64,000 nt of DNA from Pelobates cultripes (taxonomy: Eukaryota; Chordata; Amphibia; Anura; Pelobatidae): the NCBI GenBank assembly GCA_933207985.1, contig OW240912.1, positions 252,928,470-252,992,469 of the forward strand, given 5' to 3'. The notes beneath the pieces are model-generated. The model saw only the letters and a program-made list of their open reading frames with translations. It did not search any database and was not told the origin of the DNA. Of this stretch, positions 23,804 to 35,172 are shown piece after piece. The position numbers and the translations under genes are program-made. Position 1 is the stretch's first letter. Each line of letters starts with the position of its first letter.

Positions 23804-25179
23804 CAGGGCCGGCCTTAGGGGTGTGCGAGCTGTGCGACCGCACAGGGTGCCATGGAGCAGGGGGCGCCCTGCGACACAGCTCACACATGGCTGGGCCGAA
23901 TTTATTATTATTTTTTAATTCTGGCGGGGCGGAGCTTACTGTGCGATGGAGCGGAGCTAAAAGTGCCGAATAACTGCTGCAGGGGAAGCAGGTAGGAGTC
24001 CTACCTGCTGCTTCCCCACCAAACAGGAGCTGCACTGCCTCCACAATGAACTCCACAGGTAACTGTGTGATTGTCAGTATGAGTGTGACTGTCTGCCTGT
24101 GTGTGTGTGTGTGTGTATGACTGCCTGTGTTTCTGTGTGTGTGACTGACTGCCTGTGTGTGTGTGTCTGTGTGTATGACTGTCTGCCTGTGTGTGTGTGC
24201 CTGTGTGTATGACTGTCTGTCTGTGTGTGTGCCTGTGTGTATGACTGCCTGTGTGTGTGTCTGTCGTATGACTGTCTGCCTGTGTGTGTGTGTGTGCGTG
24301 TGAGTATATGACTGTCTGTGTGTGTGTCTGTGTGTATGACTGTCTGCCTGTGTGTGTGTATGACTGCCTGTGTGTGTCTTTGTATATGACTGTCTGCCTG
24401 TGTGTGTGTGTGACTGTCTGCCTGTGTGTGTGTGTATGAATGTCTTCCTGTGTGTGTGTGTGTCTGTGTGTGTGGACTGTCTGCCTGTGTATGTGTGTGT
24501 GTGTGTGTGTGTGTATGACTGCCTGTGTGTGTGAGTGTATGTATGACTGTCTGCCTGTGTGTGTGTGTCTGTTTGTATGACTGTCTGCCTCTGCATATGT
24601 GTGACTGTCTGCCTGTGTGTGTATGACTGTCTGCCTTTGTGTGTGTGTCTGTGTGTATTACTGTCTGCCTGTGTGTGTGTCTGTGTGTGTGTGTGTGTGT
24701 GTGACTGACTGCCTGTGTGTGTGTGTGTGTGTGTGACTGTCTGCCTGTGTGTGTCTGTGTGTATGACTGTCTGCCTGTGTGTGTCTGTGTGTGTGTGTGT
24801 GTGTGTATGACTATCTGCCTGTATGTGTGTGTGTGTGTGTGTGTGCATGACTGTCTGCCTGTGTGTGTGTGTGTGTGTGACTGCCTGTGTGTGTGTGTGT
24901 TTGGCTGTCTGCCTGTGTGTAGATGTCTTCCTGTGTGTGTATGGCCATCTGACTCTGTGTGTTTGCGTATCACATACAACCAATACACACATATCACACT
25001 CTGTTAATACACCCATTACAAATATCACACACAGCCAACACATAGCATACATATCACTCACAGTCATCACACCTACTATCACATACACAGACAACACAAA
25101 CATTACATCATATATGGATGACGGAGGGCGCTGTGAAGACTTTTCGCAAAGGGCGCCTAAAGGTCTAAGGCCGGCCCTG
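23804..25179. mobile_element. non-autonomous hAT-like transposon carrying a TG minisatellite
   Basis: The 1,376-bp element has perfect 15-bp terminal inverted repeats (CAGGGCCGGCCTTAG and its complement). It is flanked by a perfect 8-bp target duplication, CAGGTATT, at 23796-23803 and 25180-25187. CAGGG ends with 8-bp duplications are the hallmark of hAT transposition. It encodes no transposase: the subterminal parts are GC-rich and the interior (about 24085-24960) is a TG-rich minisatellite. The 491- and 307-residue minus-strand frames consist almost entirely of HTHTH and RQS repeats and are not genes. Confidence 0.9.
24085..24960. repeat. TG minisatellite with GACTGTCTGCCTG spacer
   Basis: Units of about 25-45 bp combine a TGTGTG run of variable length with ATGACTGTCTGCCTG. 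It forms the interior of the hAT-like element at 23804-25179. Both strands have long frames because the array contains few stops. Confidence 0.95.
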
Positions 25180-25605
25180 CAGGTATTGCAGTGTACCTGC
25201 TCATCACTGTTGTAATGTCTGCTGGTGTGATCCTGCTCTATGAGTAAAAGCTTCAGTGACCATGACATGACCTCTCACACAAGCTCACCAAGTGCACAAG
25301 GGAGGCCACCAGTCACATTGTGTCCTCTAGATGGGAGAACTGTCAGCATTGCTGTGTCCTTCTGTGTCCAGCATAAGCTGTGTCTTGCTTCATCTTCTGA
25401 GTAAGTACAGGGAAGCAGTGCAGTGCTAATACTATCTGGGCTGTCTCTTTTATTCTTGGGGATTTGAATTTGGATCATTCCAAACACACAAAAAAAAAAA
25501 CACTTTCGCACCCCCCTTCCATTGTTTTGTAATCTTGATAAATATCCAGACTGTGATGAATAACCACAAGTAAACATGGTATAAAATACTGGTTAAGACA
25601 CTTAA

Positions 25606-26872
25606 AGGGATACTCTAGGCACCAAAACAATGCAATTAGGTGGTTTTGTTGTATAGGTTATGCACATGCAGTCAAACTGTTTAATTATCTGAAATTTAAG
25701 ACTTAAATCACTTTGTTTATGCAGCCATAGCCACAGTTCCTCTGCCTACACTTTTCCTGAAAGTCTTTTACAACACAGGGAATTTAATTTAGAAATTCTT
25801 AACTCCTGCTCTGTTATTGCCTGTTAGAGCTAAATGCAGCATCTTGTTTGTAATTAAAGTACAATTAAAAGAGCAGAAGATAGAAACTTCTGAAGGAAAC
25901 ACACTGTGGAGCGAGATCTGATTAAAAATGAGCCAGGGTTGCTTTAGCAAACTGATTTATCACCTGAACAGCAGAGAGTTGAATAGCACAGGTGCATTAT
26001 CTATAACAGGGGTTATAGATAATTTCAGTAGTACTGCGCCAAAACAAGCTCTTGAAGTCCTTGAGCGTGCTGGTCCAATTTTGTTTTAAATTGAGGTTTG
26101 TATGTTGCCGTATTGTGCTTGTTATTTATGGGTGCTGCATTGCTTTGTAATGTAGTATTTGGGTGTATGTGGGCTGTTATATTGTACAATATACAGATCA
26201 TGAGTAGTTTGTCATATTGTGCATGATTCCTATGAATGTGGGCTGTGCATTGGGCTGCTTGTGGAATTGTGTGTCTGGATGATATATAACATTGTGTGTT
26301 TGGTTGTGTGTGTATGTGTGGGGCTGCTTGTGGTATTGCATGTAAGAGGCTGCTTGTGGGGTTGTATGTGTGTATGTGGATTGTAGTAGTGTTGTATTTG
26401 CAGGGACTGTGTGGTCATGTGCTGGCTGTTTGTATTATTTGTGTGAGAGAGAAGCTTCTTCTGCAGCTCTAAGCAGTGTCGGTTGCTTCCCTGGGATCCA
26501 AATTGGGACTGGGCTGACCAGGTATTGGTCAAGGGCATGAACTTTGATAACTGTGTGGGCTACTTTACTCCATTGTGGATTCCCATTCATGAGCGCTGGG
26601 AGGAAGTGATCTGAGATAATTTCTTTCAAGTGCTGCAATGAGTAAATTGAGGATCATCCCTCACCACCTGCAGTATCCACTCGGGTTGCATTATCAGATA
26701 TCTGAAGTCCCACTGAGACTCCTGAGAGGCCACAGTCTGTGTGACTATTGCAGCCTTAAATATCTTGGAAAGACACCTTGAGTGCAATGCATGCCATAGG
26801 TTGTGGACCCCTGATCTATGCACTAAAACTTCTTTATAACTATAAATCTGATTTGGTGCTAATAGTGTCCAT
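25606..26872. mobile_element. TTAA-flanked non-autonomous element (1,267 bp)
   Basis: TTAA at 25602-25605 and 26873-26876 flanks inverted ends. Left is AGGGATACTCTAGGCACCAA; the complement of the right end is ATGGACACTATTAGCACCAA. This agrees at most positions over about 20 bp. It contains a GT-rich stretch (about 26220-26420) and no intact gene. TTAA flanks suggest piggyBac-type mobilisation. Other elements with AGGGACACTATAG-like ends occur at 39078, 44116 and 59616. Confidence 0.75.
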
Positions 26873-27715
26873 TTAAGTGTGAGTTCAGTGGAAAGAGAAT
26901 ATTTGTCTCCAAAGTTATTTCGTGATACTGGATACCTTTTCATAGAAGGACATATCCTGCTATCTAGGTAAGTTCTGCAGATCACCAAGGGTATCATTTT
27001 CAGTTTCAACAACATTTATTTTAAAATCTACATTTCCGGTCAAGATCCAAGTAATTTTATAGAATCTAGAGAAAATATAATCTTCAAAACAAAGGAAAAA
27101 ATATACTCTAGTCAGAAATATGGATCGATAAGTATTCCTTGGAAGAGTAATCTCTTTTATAGCAGTATCTCATTATGAAAAACTAAAAATACCAAAAGCA
27201 ATTATCAAATTCTTCGGAAGGTCTTCCTAGGTCTGTTTTAATATAATAACAATATACATAATATGTCCATGTTCACTTAATTAAATGCATAGCAGAGATC
27301 ATAAATACATTACAACAGAGAATGCAGTATGTAGAAATAATGTTGTCTATTAATTTTGTAGGATTGTGTTGTTCCATCATTCAATCCACTTATAATATAT
27401 TTAGAAGAATTAAAGAACATGGCAGTGTCGGTCTGCAGTTAAATTAAAAAGTGACAAATTAATGCAAAAAAAAAAAAATAACATAGTCCATAATATAATT
27501 GTAAAGGTATGGGCACTTTGTCTTCCAAACAGCTTATTTCCATGTAGTCATTAAAACCAGCATTAAAAAGAGATAAGTCACAAAATACTTTTGAATGCAG
27601 AAGAAATGTAAAATAATGGAACGTTACTTGTGTTATTGGTGGAATGTATGAAATATTACACAATCTCACATAGTGGAAGATTATTACTAATTTATTCATA
27701 ATGGTTATAAGGTTA

Positions 27716-27948
27716 CAGGGTTGGATTTACATTTCAAATCCCTATAGGCATGGGATTTTAAGGTGCCCCTACCCCCTCCCCTCTACCCAAAAAAAGAAAG
27801 TGCAGATAAAATAATTTTATTTAATTTACTAACTGGACATTGCGAAAATAAAAATCTCGAAAAAAGACTGCAAAGGATTTTTGTATCTGTGTGTATGTCA
27901 GTGTCTATCTATGTCAAACTGTGTGTGTTCCTGTGTGTAGGGTAGTGT
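27716..27948. mobile_element. left part of an older hAT-like element interrupted by another
   Basis: It begins CAGGGTTGGATTTACATTTC, like a hAT terminus, passes through a C-rich segment and enters a GT-rich minisatellite (about 27880-27940). At 27949 it is cut by the element 27949-29486, and the GT-rich sequence resumes at 29495. The right end of the older element is not resolved; it probably lies in 29800-29920. Confidence 0.55.
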
Positions 27949-29486
27949 CAGGGCCATTGCATCCTATAAAGCGAACTAGGCAGCCGCCTAGGGTGCCATA
28001 TAGGAGGGGGCGCCCTGCTGGCCCTTTAAATGCTGCAGCCACCTGAGCGCTCTATAGAGAGCCTCAGGTGGCTGCAGCACTGCCTCTCTGCTCACCTCCC
28101 CATCCTGTAGCGTGGCCGAGCTCCTCTCCGGTCCGCAGTCCCCGCAGTTCCTATCATTCCAGCCGGGTACAGGAAACAGAAACACCTGTACTGTGGACTG
28201 GAGAGGAGAGAGGCCACGCTACAGGGAAGGGGAGGTGAGTAAGAAGAACTGGGCGAGGGGGGAGTAGGAAGAAGAGGGGGGGAGTAAGAAGAACTGGGGG
28301 GAGTAAGAAGAAAAGGGAGGGGGGAAGTAAGAAGGGAGGGTGTGAGAAGAGACCGCTAGGGGAGGGTGGAGGGAGAGGAGAGGAGAGACCACTAAGGGGC
28401 AGGGGAGAGCTCTAAGGGACAGAAGGGAGAGCTCTATACGATAGGGGGCAGGACAGGGAGCTCTTTCACACTACGCGCGCACACACACACACACACACAA
28501 TGCATCCCTATACATACACCGAAACACACAATGCATCCCTACACACACAGAAACACAACATGCTTTCCTTACACACAGAGAAACATACAATGCATCCATT
28601 ACACACACAATGCAACCCTTACACAAAAAGACAATGCATCCTTTGCACACATACACAGAAACACACAATGCATCCCTTACACACACATGCAAACACACTG
28701 CTTCTCTTACATACACACAGAAACACAATGCATTTCTTACACACACTCAATGCACACACTTACAGACACACCTTGCATACAAACACAGATTCACACAATG
28801 CATCCCTTACACACAACCAGAAACACACAATACATCCCTTATACACAAACACACACTGCATCGCCTACACAAACTGGTATCCCTATACATTACATTCCAT
28901 AAGCACACACATTAGATCCTCTACAATAACACATAACACATCCCATACACACTCCACTCCCTGTGAGCGAACTCATGGGTGGAACATATAGGTGGACTTA
29001 TGGGTGGGCCTTTTGAGCATACTCACCGTCAGGCTGTGGGGGCCCAGACCTTGAGCTGTGTAAGGGGCCCCAAAAAATGGAGCTGCTTCCCATTCTCCCA
29101 GAACATTGAATTTTGTGACCACAGTTACAAACAGCCTCCAGAGATCCTGTTCTACACCAGGCAAGTGGAGCCAATCTGCAGCCAGAGCCCATCACCATCC
29201 TTATCTGGTTGTAAGTAGGAAATCTAGTATATTATTAGTGACACTAATCTCTAATTTACCTCAGATTAAAGGGACACTATAGTCCCCAGAACCACTGCAG
29301 CTTGATGGAGTGGTTCTGATGTCTATAGCCTGTCCCTGCAAGCTTTTTAATGTAAACACACACTGTGTGCAGCACTGGCGTTAGTTCATATGACAGATCA
29401 TATGGGTGGGGCATTATGATGTCACATGGGGGGGGCGGCACATTTTTCTTTTGCCTATAGCGGCAAAAATTCTTTCACCGGCCCTG
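27949..29486. mobile_element. nested non-autonomous hAT-like transposon carrying a CA minisatellite
   Basis: A perfect 8-bp target duplication, GGTAGTGT, flanks the element (27941-27948 and 29487-29494). The left end reads CAGGGCCATTGC; the complement of the right end is CAGGGCCGGTGAA. Inside are a GC-rich part, a purine-rich run (28250-28450), a CA minisatellite (28475-28960) and a fragment with a TTAA-AGGGACACTATAG start at 29266. No transposase is encoded. The insertion lies within the GT minisatellite of an older element. Confidence 0.88.
28475..28960. repeat. CA minisatellite with AATGCATCCCTT spacer
   Basis: Units of about 25-45 bp combine ACACAC or AGAAACACAC with AATGCATCCCTTAC. Three overlapping plus-strand frames are artefacts of the repeat. 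It is internal to the hAT-like element at 27949-29486. Confidence 0.93.
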
Positions 29487-29494
29487 GGTAGTGT

Positions 29495-29920
29495 ATATTT
29501 GTATCTGTGTGTGTATCAGTGTATATGTGTATCAGTGTATGTGTCCACACATCCCAGCATTCAAACATCAACACTATACACAAATACACCCTGCAGTCAA
29601 ATACAAAACTACATATAATCATACACCTGCATTCAACACTAACTCTATATGCAAACACACCCCTGACTTCAGATGGTAACAGTCCATACAAATTCACTCA
29701 TTCATTCACACCCATACTCCATACAAAAACATCCTTATATTCGAAAGAACAAACACTGCTCACAAATACAACTCAGCAGAGATGGATAAAACCATGCCAA
29801 CTGGCAAACCATTGTGGGAGCTGTACAACAGTTGAGAATTTACTTTTTCCCACTCTGGCGCTCGATGGGGGCCCACAACCATTCATTGAACCAGGGCCCT
29901 CTCTACATTAGTTCCACTGC
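29495..29920. repeat. GT-rich sequence and presumed right part of the older hAT-like element
   Basis: GTGTATATTTGTATCTGTGTG continues the GT-rich minisatellite seen before 27941, followed by CA-rich sequence. A GC-richer end near GGGGGCCCACAACC and CCAGGGCCCTC precedes GTTCCACTG at about 29911-29919. No coding potential. Confidence 0.5.
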
Positions 29921-31000
29921 TGACATTATGTGAATGCCTAGATCTACCAAGCAGCAGTTTCCTATGTGCTCACACTAGACTAAAAAGTAGGGCAAAACCT
30001 TTTTATCTCAAACTTCTTTCACTGTCAGTCAGATTATTTATAATTGCTTGTATATGTATGTGTACAGACACAGCAAAGACGCAAGGCATATATCAGCATT
30101 TTGCTCAAATAAAATTAATAATAAACCATTACTTTAATATCTCCAAAACTATAACAAAGGTGAATTAAATGTTGAAAATGATACAAAAAAATAGCAGTTT
30201 ACTAAGATACTTTTAATGAGGCACAGAATTCCAAAGTCTATTTTAATGAATGGCAATTCTCCTTTTCATAAAGTCATTTTCTAATACATTGTAATCTGTT
30301 GGTTTTGCTTTCATGAATATATTTTACTGTTTTGACACTTTTATTGTTAACTTGTTTGAAATAGTGGGCGGCTTGCTTCTGAGACAAGTTGATTCTGAAA
30401 CCAGTCTGGTATGATTTATAGTTCTCTTATCAGCCTTCTGTATATTCTTGGTTCCTGCATTCTTCATAGGATATCTAAGGTAGATCTACAAAATAGCTAA
30501 AATGCACTTATATGTGTGTGTTTCTTTACCATATATTTTAACTTGTGAGAGAATAATGCTTGGATTTTTTTAGTGTTTAGTTTTAGTGTTAATAAAGTAA
30601 TCTTGTCTAAGTTTGTTAACTTTTCTGACATGCAATTACATTAATATATAACCAACATGCTAGAAATAAATACAAATTGTATATTGTGAATGCCTTAAAG
30701 AGAACGTATTTAAATTGGCTTGAGCTTATAAATCTAGGGTGACTATGCTGTTGTCATCAGGAAGGTTTGGTAGAAGGCATAGAAGTCTAAAGATAAATGA
30801 TCTGCCTTGAGGGATTATATGCATCACATTATTCAGAGTACCTAGGAGAGAATGTAGGTCTCTGCGTGAGCAGGTACCTTGTGATAGAAACTTGTTTTAT
30901 TCCTCCTAAATTCTCAGTTTTTTTGTCAGGATACTGGATTTCATAAGATTGTGATCTAGTTGGATGCCTAAGAAAACAAGGTTAGTAATTGGATCTGTGT

Positions 31001-31714
31001 TCATCTGATAAGGGCACCCTTAATGTTGAAAATAGAGCATTGGCTATGTATGCATTGTGGTAGGGTGTTACCTAGTTCTATCAATAAGAAATCATCAAGA
31101 TAATGAATGTGGGCATCTTGTAATATTAAGAGGAAGCCAACAGAGAGTTTCTGCAAAAATTTTGAAAGGTTTAGGCTACTTTGGGCCCTGAATGTTAGTC
31201 TGGTTGTGAAAAAGTATTTTTCGCTCCATTTCAAACCATGTAAGAGCCATGAAGATGGATGGTTTGGGAGAAGCTTGGAGGCATTAGAAATGTCTGTTAC
31301 TGAACCATGTTGCTTTACCTGCCTTCAAAATTGGATGAATGGCATTGTACACAGTTGTATATTGGAGAGAAAATTCTTCTGAAGGTATTAGGAAACGGAT
31401 GCTGGGTGTGCCACTGACTGCACAGCCGATAAGTCTATGATAATCATTTATTTATTATTACATTTACCTGAGGCTGTGCCAATAGGATTGGTTTGCCACA
31501 TTGAAAAGGGAGGATAATTGAAAGGACCCTGCATGAACCCAGCATTGATTGCTTTCTTGAGAGGGTCGTGTATGGCTGATTGTAGATTTTTGCATTCTAG
31601 AGTGTCTGTAGCGAGTGTGATGATTCCAGTATGAAACTCTTGTGAAAAACTAGGTCTAACTGGGGTGCCAGGTGTAGCTTGGGAGAGACAATTCATCACC
31701 TTGTTTAGAGACAT
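31001..31714 (-). pseudogene. second DIRS-like RT fragment
   Basis: Minus-strand pieces match the first DIRS-like element. The piece at 31714-31448 has FMQGPFNYPPFSMW and NPIGTA, parallel to FMIGPFTTSPFSSW and NPIGIA at 10239-10583. The piece at 31234-31001 has FFTTRLTFRAQSS and the catalytic box YLDD at 31091-31102. Frameshifts separate the pieces. Flanking AT-rich sequence (about 30720-32550) may be more of the element, but no Gag, RNase H or recombinase motif could be read there. It is a diverged, older relative rather than a duplicate. Confidence 0.7.
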
Positions 31715-32621
31715 GTGACATAGTATGAAAATAAATATATGTTAGAAGGTGTATGAGAATGGAATTTTTAAAATACAACTCCTACTTGCTAAGAGTATGT
31801 CAGAAAGGAACTAGTTTTCCAGCTTGTGCCATGATTTGGACCATTGGGTGGGGGCCACTGAACATTGTGGTCTTGTGTAGGCCAAACATGGTCGGCTGTA
31901 CAACTAACCTATATATAGGATGTATAGTCATATGGAGATAATTGGTGTATGCATTGAGACCAAATGAAGGCCTGATTATAAGTGATAGACTGTTAAATGC
32001 CAGATGAGGGCAAGATGTACGTAGAAGGTAAGCATGTCTTGTGGCCAATATGTGGGCCAAATTTTTACCAATAGAGAGACTGTACAATTAGATAAGGTGA
32101 TAGTGGCTGATGTTGTATTTCAAATAAGGACACAGGGTTGCAGATGATTGGTAGTGGTGGTTTAGTTTATTGGAGAGAGGGCTGAAAAGAAATGACACAT
32201 ATATGTATTTATAACTTGGTGAAGAAAGCTTGATCAGTATTTCATAATATCTTAAACAAATGTAGAACGAAGATAAATTGTATATGTCTTGAGGCTGAAT
32301 GAAGTGAGATGCTGTGTGGGTTTTGGTGATTTGAAGGCAGATTATAGTTTTTTTTTATTGATGAGGGGCTATGTATGTAGGAATAATACAGGTAAATAAT
32401 TACATAATGTAGGGTTAGCTTGAAATACCATACCCTCTTGGCTGAGAGCTGAATGAATATATGCTGTAGCCTAGATTTTGGATGGCTGACTAAACCACCT
32501 TTAGAACATTTATTGTCTTTGTCATATTTGCCTATCACCCAATGTCAAGCTTTCCTTGGTGACTGTTGCAAGGCAAAGTTCTACTGCAAGTTCTCAGTTG
32601 GTTCTTTTCCTGTTTTTTTAA

Positions 32622-33060
32622 AGGACCAGTAACGGCACCCAAATTCCCTTCATCTCAGTTAAGTGATCTTGTTCAGTGGCTCCCTATTTTTAACCATGCA
32701 ATATAAACCCGACAGTCACAAGCAGGTGTTTCTGCTACTACAAGTTTCACTCAATGTTCAATATCCTTAATGATATTGAATGTCATCTAATGCTGCTCGT
32801 AAGAAAGCATTGAATTCAGTAGGGTGCTTTTGATTGGACAAGCATGGCACTCGATACACATGCGTTTCTCATCCGCTGGGATTCTCTATAAGAGTAATTT
32901 GATTTGATGAGAAGTTGAAGAATAGTCAGCAGATAAGATGATATTATGGAAAGATAATTTTTTTTTTTTTTTACTTTTTTTATTAAAAGGGTTAATGCAA
33001 TCATTATTACCACTACAGCTTGTTAAAATGGTTATGATACCAGGAGTACCCTGACCCATA
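32622..33060. mobile_element. possible TTAA-type element
   Basis: TTAA at 32618-32621 is followed by AGGACCAGTAACGGCACCC, similar to the ends of other TTAA-flanked elements in the window. A candidate right end lies near CCAGGAGTACCCTG at about 33040-33055, without a TTAA. Boundaries are weak. Confidence 0.35.
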
Positions 33061-34497
33061 TGGCAATGGTTTGCCTCTTTATTTGGCCCCAGCTCCAATG
33101 CTGCCTGGTGGGCTTGTGACATGGTACCGGCTTATGCAGAGCCACAGAAACTGAAAGCCACAGTCAATGACAATTCATTGGCTAAGAACATCAGCTGACC
33201 GCTCTCAGCCAATTTTTGACATTCAATGCAATGGAAGCTGCACAAAATTACACCTGCAGCAGTTGAAAGGTTAAACTCTGTATGTGCAGCATTTCATAGA
33301 GTTAGGAATGCATGGAATACCATGGGGATACCATAGGATGGTAGTGTGTTCTTGGGGCCAGAGAAATTTGTACATATTTTGTGAAGTTGCACAATAAAAT
33401 GAATGATTGATATTCATTGTGTTAATATATGCAATCTACTCTTTCCTAAAATGTATCACACTTTACAAATTTCAGTAAGTGCTTATTGCAATTTGAATGC
33501 ACATGCTGCATGTAGATCAAAGGCAGGTTGCGCAGTAATAGCAAGTGTAATTGATTTCATTTATAAAATATGCCTTCTTTAGTCATAATGTGCTTGCTTT
33601 CCTAAAAAAGGTCTGATCATTATTACCTGAATTACACTTCATTGAGCAGTAACTGAGTGAAAGAAGTCATGTTAATTAACAGGTAAATTGATAAGGGTAG
33701 ACCTACACATCAAAGTACTTAGAAAAAGAGAGCTCGAGGGTCCCAGTTCAATGCATCTAATTTGCCATGTTATTACTTGTGGCAATATGTTTAATCACAT
33801 CTAAAACTATGAGCTACAGAGACTGGTGATAAATGTCCTATCTTGATCTGCTTATGGTATGTGCCACCTAAGCATAAATTATATTGTGTAAAATATGACT
33901 TCTATCAGTGGAGAAATGACGGTTATTGCAAAGCTTTCAAGGTTAAAGCAGAATGTCTGTGATATTGTGTGTGTAACATTCCACCAGGATACACTGTATA
34001 TGAGCAGGGTTGCATGTTATCTTCACAGATTTTTGACATATAGAAGTGATTTTGTGTTTTGTGACTGTGTGAGCTTGTAAATATGTAATGAGAGTAAAAA
34101 AAAAACCAAAAGATGTATAATCCTAATATGAGTTTGTTTCTATACTTGTTGCAATCAGTTTTCGACAAGCTGGTAATCTGTAAAATAGCTGTAGGTGAAG
34201 TTAGAGATTCCTGGTTTGTTTCCATGCCACAAAATTTCACTATAGTCAACTGGGAATTGGCAGCTGCTGTAAGTTTTAATGTCCGTCATAGAGCTTAATA
34301 GAGGACAATAAATGTTAAATAACACATGGTTAAATGTTAAGATTTACCATGTCAGATGCAGTCACTAGCTCACTCAGCCTTACACCTAATTCCACAAGGT
34401 GTATAATGGAAAATACCAGTTAGAAAATAATAATTCTCAATATATACTATAAAAAGAGCAACAACAAAAAAATAATTGTATAGTTCCTTATACTTAA

Positions 34498-34720
34498 AGG
34501 GATGCTATAGTCACCAGAACAATTACAGAATAGTGGGCAGCATTAACATTGCTCCCTAGAGAGCCCACTAGTTGTGCTTTCTGGGTCAGTCCTTTCACAT
34601 ACATGCTTTATTATGTGCTGTATTTTACAGACTTTGTGTTTCCCGCTACTGCTAAGACCTTAAATTTAAAGATCTTGTGTGTCTCTTGGGCTTTTTCATG
34701 TGGGGAATTTTGAGTCTTTT
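34498..34720. mobile_element. truncated TTAA-type element fragment
   Basis: TTAA at 34494-34497 is followed by AGGGATGCTATAGTCACCAG, as at 39078 and 59616. Similarity fades after about 34600 and no right end was found. Confidence 0.55.
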
Positions 34721-34913
34721 CTGTTTTATTTGCCATTTCTGATGAATTCAGAATTTATTTTAAATTCAAGCACATATTGAACGTAATGTTGAATATTTCC
34801 CATATTTGTATTCTGCTTGATCTCCCAAATTATTGCACTATCCCAAGTTTATACTTTTACAATGTTTGCGAGGAACGTATAGGTTCTAATTAGACACCTG
34901 CCCTAATGTTCAA

Positions 34914-35172
34914 TAAGCGTAAATTGGAGTGCCACTCACTAAAAAAATTCCATCCGTAGTGCCTCCAGATCAGGGTGGAACATTTCCAACATATCAATAA
35001 TCATGAAGAAAATTGGACAGGGGACACACAGGTGGTGTTAAGGCAGATTTTATTGGAAAACCATAAAATGTTTTGGTTTCCACAGCTTAATAAAGGCTCT
35101 TTCGGGAGCTACAACATTGTATGGTTTTCCAATTCACCACATGTATGCATGTTCCAACTTTCTTTATGATTA
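34914..35172. mobile_element. hairpin element with 20-bp arms
   Basis: Arms at 35053-35072 and 35113-35132 (TTGGAAAACCATAAAATGTT and a near-complement) surround GGCTCTTTCGGGAGC-type sequence. The layout resembles 7782-7924, where the loop also holds a TTTC/GGGA pair. The outer limits are approximate. The frame at 34975-35169 is incidental. Confidence 0.6.

Noticed and set aside
23793..25268. 491-residue minus-strand frame, and a 307-residue frame overlapping it
   Set aside because: Almost wholly HTHT and RQS repeats produced by the TG minisatellite. No domain and no conserved start; it lies inside a non-autonomous hAT-like element.
28500..28991. Plus-strand frames of 100-163 residues
   Set aside because: Three overlapping frames through the same CA minisatellite, with His/Thr periodicity only.
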